From Paenibacillus sp. J31TS4 (GTDB lineage: Bacteria; Bacillota; Bacilli; Paenibacillales; NBRC-103111): 64,000 nucleotides of DNA. The notes under the pieces were generated by a model. That model worked only from the letters and a program-made list of their open reading frames with translations, made no database searches and was not told where the DNA came from. This document shows positions 60,241 through 64,000 of this stretch, piece by piece (positions within the stretch are counted from its first letter, which is position 1; the number at the start of each line of letters is the position of its first letter). The position numbers were made by a program, and so were the translations under genes. The DNA is taken from the NCBI RefSeq assembly GCF_018403265.1, contig NZ_BOSI01000002.1, positions 744,001 through 808,000 on the forward strand. Direction: 5' to 3'.

Positions 60241-63012
60241 ATGGATTACAGCAAAACGCTCAATTTGCTCAAGACCGATTTTCCGATGCGCGGCAATTTG
60301 CCGCAAGCGGAGCCGAAGATGCAGCAATGGTGGGAGGAGAACGACCTGTACGGCAAGGTGCAGGCGCACAACGCCGGCAAGCCTAAGTTCATCCTGCACG
60401 ATGGACCTCCCTATGCGAATGGGGATATCCATATCGGCCACGCGCTGAACAAAATTCTGAAGGACGTCATCGTCCGCTACAAATCGATGCGCGGCTTCGA
60501 CGCGCCGTACGTGCCCGGCTGGGACACGCACGGTCTGCCGATCGAGCAGGCGATCGCCAACAGCGGCAAGGTCGACCGCAAAAAGATGAGCGTGCCGGAA
60601 TTCCGCGAATACTGTAAGGACTACGCTCTGCAGTGGGTCGAGAAGCAAAAGACCCAGTTCAAGCGGCTCGGCGTCCGGGGCGATTGGAACAACCCGTACA
60701 TCACGCTCCAGCCGGAATATGAGGCGGCCCAAATCCGCCTGTTCGGCGAAATGGTGCGCAAAGGCTACATTTATAAAGGGCTGAAGCCGGTTTATTGGTC
60801 GCCTTCCTCCGAGAGTGCCCTGGCTGAAGCGGAGATCGAATATAAGGAGAAGACCTCCCCGTCCATCTATGTGGCGTTTGAGGTGAAGGACGGGAAAGGC
60901 AAGCTGCCGGAGGACGCGGCCATCGTTATCTGGACGACGACGCCTTGGACGCTGCCGGCGAACCTCGGTATCAGTGTCAATCCGGAATACGACTACGTGG
61001 TCGTGTCCGCTGACGGGCGCAAGCTCTTGCTGGCCGAGGGGCTGCTGGAGACAGTCGCCAAGGAGATCGGCTGGGAGCAGGTTGAGGTGCTGAGCAAGGT
61101 CAAGGGCGTCGAGCTTGAGGGAGTTGTGGCCAAGCATCCGTTCTACGACCGAGACTCGCTCGTCATGCTGGGCGATCACGTTACGCTCGATGCCGGTACC
61201 GGCTGCGTGCATACAGCGCCTGGGCACGGGGAGGACGACTTCCTGGTCGGCCAGCGCTACAACATCGGCGTGCTGTGCCCGATCGACGATCAGGGCAAAT
61301 TCACGGCCGAGGCTCCCGGCTATGAGGGTTTGTATTACGAGAAAGCAAACGAGCCGATTATGGAGCGCCTGGAGCAGTCGGGCCATCTGCTGAAAAAAAG
61401 CTCGATCCAGCACCAGTACGCCCACGACTGGCGGACCAAAAAACCGGTCATCTACCGGGCGACGGAGCAGTGGTTCGCTTCGATCGACAAGTTCCGCGAC
61501 AAGATGCTCGAGGAGATCAAGCAGCTGAAATGGACGCCCGAGTGGGGCGAGGTGCGTCTCCATAACATGATCGCCGACCGCGGAGACTGGTGTATCTCTC
61601 GCCAGCGCGCCTGGGGCGTGCCGATTCCGATCTTCTATTGCCGTAGCTGCAACCAGCCGGTCGTAAACGAAGAGACAATCGAGCATGTCGCTTCGATCTT
61701 CGCCAAGGAAGGCTCGAACGCCTGGTTCCAGCGCAGCGAGCAAGAGCTGCTGCCGGAGGGGACGGTTTGTCCGGCATGCGGCCACGGAGAATTCCGCAAG
61801 GAAACCGACATCATGGATGTCTGGTTCGATTCGGGCTCGAGCCACGCTGCTGTGCTGGCTCAGCGTCCGGAGCTGCAATGGCCTGCAGATCTGTATCTGG
61901 AGGGCTCGGACCAATACCGCGGCTGGTACAACTCGTCGCTCATTACAGGGACGGCCGTTCGGGAACATGCGCCTTATAAGGGCATTCTCAGCCATGGCTT
62001 CACGCTGGACGGAGAAGGACGGAAGATGTCCAAGTCGCTCGGCAACACGGTCGATCCGAATAAGGTGAGCAACTCGCTCGGCGCGGATATTCTGCGGCTG
62101 TGGGTTTCGTCGGTAGACTATCAGGCGGACGTGCGGATCTCCGACGCCATCTTGAGCCAGACGACGGAGGTGTACCGCAAAATCCGCAATACGCTGCGGT
62201 TCTTCCTCGGCAACCTGAACGGCTTCGATCCGGCAGCCGATCGTGTGGCTGCGGCGGAGATGAACGAGCTGGACCGGTTCGCCCTTATTCAGCTGAACCG
62301 GATGATCGACCGGGTGCTCAAGGCATACGACAGCTACGATTTCCATGTCGTCTACCAGGCGGTGCATCATTTCTGTGCCGTAGAAATGAGCGCCTTCTAT
62401 CTCGATATCGTGAAGGACCGCCTGTATGCAAGCGCGCCTGCTGATCCGGGACGCAAAGCGGCTCAAACGGTATTATACGAAGCGCTGACGGCAATAACTA
62501 AATTAATTGCCCCCATCCTCCCGCATACGGCCGACGAGGTGTGGAAATATATCCCTGGCTTCGAAGGATTCAGCGTTCAGCTGACCGACATGCCGGAAGC
62601 GGACGCCGCTCAGTACGACGAAGCGCTGGAGCGGAAGTGGGAACAATTCCTGGACGTGCGAGAGGAAGTGTTCAAGGCGCTGGAAGAGGCTCGTGCGGCC
62701 AAAGTCATTGGCAACTCGCTGGGCGCTTCGCTGACGCTCTATCCGACCGCAGAAGCGGCGGAGCTGCTGAAGCAGTTCGACAAGCTCGATGAGCTGTTCA
62801 TCGTCTCCGGCGTGAAGGTGGCGGAGGGCGAAGCGGCACCGGAGCAGGCGAGCCGCGGAAAGCATGTGGCAGTTGCCGTATCGAACGCCGAAGGCGAGAA
62901 ATGCGAGCGGTGCTGGATCGTAACGCCGGACGTAGGGACGGACGCGGATCATCCGACGCTCTGCCCGCGGTGTGCGGAAGTCGTCTCCGCGCTTGATTCG
63001 AACGAAGAGTAA
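60241..63012 (+). CDS. ileS: Isoleucyl-tRNA synthetase
   Basis: The class I synthetase charges tRNA-Ile. In the 923-residue product the HIGH motif is at 64-67 (within [18 protein letters not shown]) and KMSKS at 595-599. The editing domain is between them (with [16 protein letters not shown]). The C-terminus carries a zinc-binding pair, CERC and CPRC, as in the bacterial type with a zinc C-terminal domain. The start ATG 60241 follows GAAGGAG by about eleven bases; the reading frame runs up into the T-box leader, and those codons are not used. Expression is controlled by the T-box leader. Placement after divIVA is as in Bacillus. Confidence 0.97.
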   Translation: MDYSKTLNLLKTDFPMRGNLPQAEPKMQQWWEENDLYGKVQAHNAGKPKFILHDGPPYANGDIHIGHALNKILKDVIVRYKSMRGFDAPYVPGWDTHGLPIEQAIANSGKVDRKKMSVPEFREYCKDYALQWVEKQKTQFKRLGVRGDWNNPYITLQPEYEAAQIRLFGEMVRKGYIYKGLKPVYWSPSSESALAEAEIEYKEKTSPSIYVAFEVKDGKGKLPEDAAIVIWTTTPWTLPANLGISVNPEYDYVVVSADGRKLLLAEGLLETVAKEIGWEQVEVLSKVKGVELEGVVAKHPFYDRDSLVMLGDHVTLDAGTGCVHTAPGHGEDDFLVGQRYNIGVLCPIDDQGKFTAEAPGYEGLYYEKANEPIMERLEQSGHLLKKSSIQHQYAHDWRTKKPVIYRATEQWFASIDKFRDKMLEEIKQLKWTPEWGEVRLHNMIADRGDWCISRQRAWGVPIPIFYCRSCNQPVVNEETIEHVASIFAKEGSNAWFQRSEQELLPEGTVCPACGHGEFRKETDIMDVWFDSGSSHAAVLAQRPELQWPADLYLEGSDQYRGWYNSSLITGTAVREHAPYKGILSHGFTLDGEGRKMSKSLGNTVDPNKVSNSLGADILRLWVSSVDYQADVRISDAILSQTTEVYRKIRNTLRFFLGNLNGFDPAADRVAAAEMNELDRFALIQLNRMIDRVLKAYDSYDFHVVYQAVHHFCAVEMSAFYLDIVKDRLYASAPADPGRKAAQTVLYEALTAITKLIAPILPHTADEVWKYIPGFEGFSVQLTDMPEADAAQYDEALERKWEQFLDVREEVFKALEEARAAKVIGNSLGASLTLYPTAEAAELLKQFDKLDELFIVSGVKVAEGEAAPEQASRGKHVAVAVSNAEGEKCERCWIVTPDVGTDADHPTLCPRCAEVVSALDSNEE

Positions 63013-63034
63013 GTCCGTTTAAGGAGAGATGCGC

Positions 63035-63361
63035 ATGGCCGGTCCGGTCGACAAGGACGAGAAGCAGAGTCTGCTGCTCCAGCAGCTTAGTGAACGAGTA
63101 GGAAAGCTGGCTTCCGATCTGGAGAAGGCCCGGCTGGCCGATTATGTCACGATGCTGGAACGGCCGAAGAGGATGCTGTGGGGGCATTTTTTGGGCGGCA
63201 TCGCGCGCGGCTTCGGCATCGCGGTCGGCTTCACGCTGCTGACCTCGACAGCCATCTACCTGCTGCAGGCACTCGGCGCCCTCAACCTGCCGATCGTGGG
63301 CGATTATATCGCCGACATCATCCAGCATGTTCAGGCGTCACTGGACAACCGGCGTTACTAA
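63035..63361 (+). CDS. DUF5665-type small membrane protein
   Basis: The 108-residue protein has a basic-acidic N-terminal helix (about residues 5-40, LLLQQLSERVGKLASDLEKA) and a YVTMLERPKRMLWGHFLGGIARG block. A hydrophobic helix follows (about 60-82), then VGDYIADIIQ near the end. The pattern matches the DUF5665 family, whose role is unknown; members lie near ileS in Paenibacillus and other Bacillota. Start is ATG 63035 behind AAGGAGA, seven bases off; ATG 63029 would place that site too close. A terminator-like inverted repeat follows. Confidence 0.8.
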   Translation: MAGPVDKDEKQSLLLQQLSERVGKLASDLEKARLADYVTMLERPKRMLWGHFLGGIARGFGIAVGFTLLTSTAIYLLQALGALNLPIVGDYIADIIQHVQASLDNRRY

Positions 63362-63422
63362 GCATGAGAGGAACGGTCTGCCGATCCGGAGCCGACGAGC
63401 CTTTCGCTAACCGGGACGGCAA

Positions 63423-63451
63423 GAAAACCGACCCCATTCGGATCGGTTTTC
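63423..63451. terminator. Bidirectional terminator between DUF5665 gene and zinc-finger gene
   Basis: GAAAACCGA pairs with TCGGTTTTC around CCCCATTCGGA. Flanking A and T residues make it usable on both strands between two convergent genes. Confidence 0.75.
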
Positions 63452-63461
63452 TGCAAGCGGC

Positions 63462-64000
63462 CTAAAAGCGTAAGCCGTCACCCGGATCTTCGGCATCCGG
63501 CTCGAGCAGCCGTTCACCCTCGCCGTTGTCCATATAGTCGCGATAAGCTTTGCTCCGGTAGATCGTAATGCCTTGGCCATACAGGTCGGTCGCGAGAAAG
63601 CTCTCAAACGGTTCGACGTAGCCGACATTTTCGTCGTCTTCGACGGCCATGTCGTTGTAGTCGGTCACTTCATTGCCCTCCGCCATTGCAGGGGAATTGG
63701 AGGTGCCCCAGCTCTCGACGATTTGCCACGCATCTTCGCCGTCGAATTCGGTTTGGGTGCTCTCGTGCTCGTCCAGGCTCGTCCGCCCGAACGGCGGAGC
63801 CATCAGCTGCTCCTCCACGGGACGCCGGTCCGATACGGATGTCTCGCGAGAGTGATCGATGCAGAAGCGGGTGGCGGGCACCGCCTCCAGACGAGCGAAT
63901 GGAATTGGTTCGCCGCACACAGAGCAGTGTCCGTATTCGCCGGCTTCCAAACGTCCGAGTGCATCCCGCGCCTCAATTAGCCGAGCTTCCATGCTCTCAT
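63462..64000 (-). CDS. TraR/DksA-type zinc-finger protein (YteA-like), 5' end outside window
   Basis: The frame stays open to the edge of the window, so the N-terminal part is cut off; the Met at 63992 is probably internal. The visible 179 residues open with the second half of a helix, then GHCSVCGEPIPFARLEAVP, which is the conserved zinc-finger block of the YteA branch of the TraR/DksA family. The last ligands are RFCIDH, where a His may replace a Cys. A long acidic C-terminal tail, rich in Asp, Glu and Tyr, follows. YteA proteins are found in spore formers; the function is poorly known. DksA relatives bind RNA polymerase, but this is not shown for YteA. Confidence 0.85.
   Translation of the reverse strand, partial: ESMEARLIEARDALGRLEAGEYGHCSVCGEPIPFARLEAVPATRFCIDHSRETSVSDRRPVEEQLMAPPFGRTSLDEHESTQTEFDGEDAWQIVESWGTSNSPAMAEGNEVTDYNDMAVEDDENVGYVEPFESFLATDLYGQGITIYRSKAYRDYMDNGEGERLLEPDAEDPGDGLRF

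Noticed and set aside
59935-62466. Open frame of 843 codons on the minus strand opposite ileS
   Set aside because: Shadow of a strongly biased coding frame. It crosses the T-box leader and has no recognisable domain or ribosome binding site.

Overview
The window is a chromosomal segment of a high-GC, endospore-forming member of the Bacillota, most likely a Paenibacillaceae bacterium. The reasons are the division and cell-wall (dcw) cluster arranged as in Bacillus (bshC ... mraZ-rsmH-ftsL-pbpB-spoVD-murE-murF-mraY-murD-spoVE-murG-murB-murA-divIB-ftsA-ftsZ-spoIIGA-sigE-sigG-ylm genes-divIVA-ileS), the sporulation sigma factors, a T-box leader, and frequent TTG/GTG starts behind strong GGAGG ribosome binding sites. 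I see no phage, insertion sequence, CRISPR array, tRNA or rRNA. Both ends cut a gene: an ABC permease on the left and a DksA/TraR-type zinc protein on the right.

Bases 1-9.1 kb hold an operon-like run: ABC permease tail, a membrane protein with a long coiled coil and a Gly-rich linker, a MoxR AAA+ ATPase, a DUF58 protein, a BatA-like VWA protein and a giant double-VWA membrane protein. The MoxR/DUF58/VWA set is a widespread module of unclear job, probably chaperone-like or envelope related. Bases 9.1-15.1 kb resemble the Bacillus subtilis yla region: a LiaI/LiaF-like membrane protein, typA behind a long structured leader, ylaH, a small conserved protein, a pyridoxamine-phosphate-oxidase-fold protein, a YlaJ-type sporulation lipoprotein and a PIN-PhoH ATPase.

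Bases 15.4-22.7 kb carry single genes: an anchored solute-binding-like protein with no transporter beside it, a secreted PcsB/CwlO-like coiled-coil protein, a lipoprotein, a MidA-type methyltransferase, a DUF2626 protein, an RsfA-family regulator and a ketopantoate reductase. Bases 22.8-28.7 kb are a complete oligopeptide/dipeptide ABC importer, with a terminator after the binding-protein gene and another after the last ATPase gene. Bases 28.7-32.2 kb hold bshC, adenosylhomocysteinase and a small divergent gene.

Bases 32.2-52.4 kb are the dcw cluster, headed by a promoter with three tandem MraZ boxes and closed by a terminator after ftsZ. Its genes make lipid II (murE, murF, mraY, murD, murG, murB, murA), polymerise peptidoglycan at the septum or spore cortex (pbpB, spoVD, spoVE) and build the divisome (ftsL, divIB, ftsA, ftsZ). 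The first developmental sigma genes follow. spoIIGA-sigE sits behind Spo0A-like boxes and a long-spacer promoter, and sigG sits behind a sigma-F-type promoter. A sigma-H-like promoter precedes ftsAZ. Together these readable sites place vegetative division, asymmetric division and compartment-specific transcription in one stretch of DNA. Bases 55.5-63.5 kb are the ylm/sepF/divIVA group, an isoleucine T-box with ileS, and a small DUF5665 membrane protein.

I did not find a clearly new multi-gene system. The least explained items are the attenuator-like typA leader, the long inverted repeat before ylaH, the double-VWA protein with a 13-residue tandem repeat tail, and the secreted coiled-coil/lipoprotein pair at 16.8-19.0 kb. 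All assignments come from reading sequence and recalled family knowledge; no database search was run.
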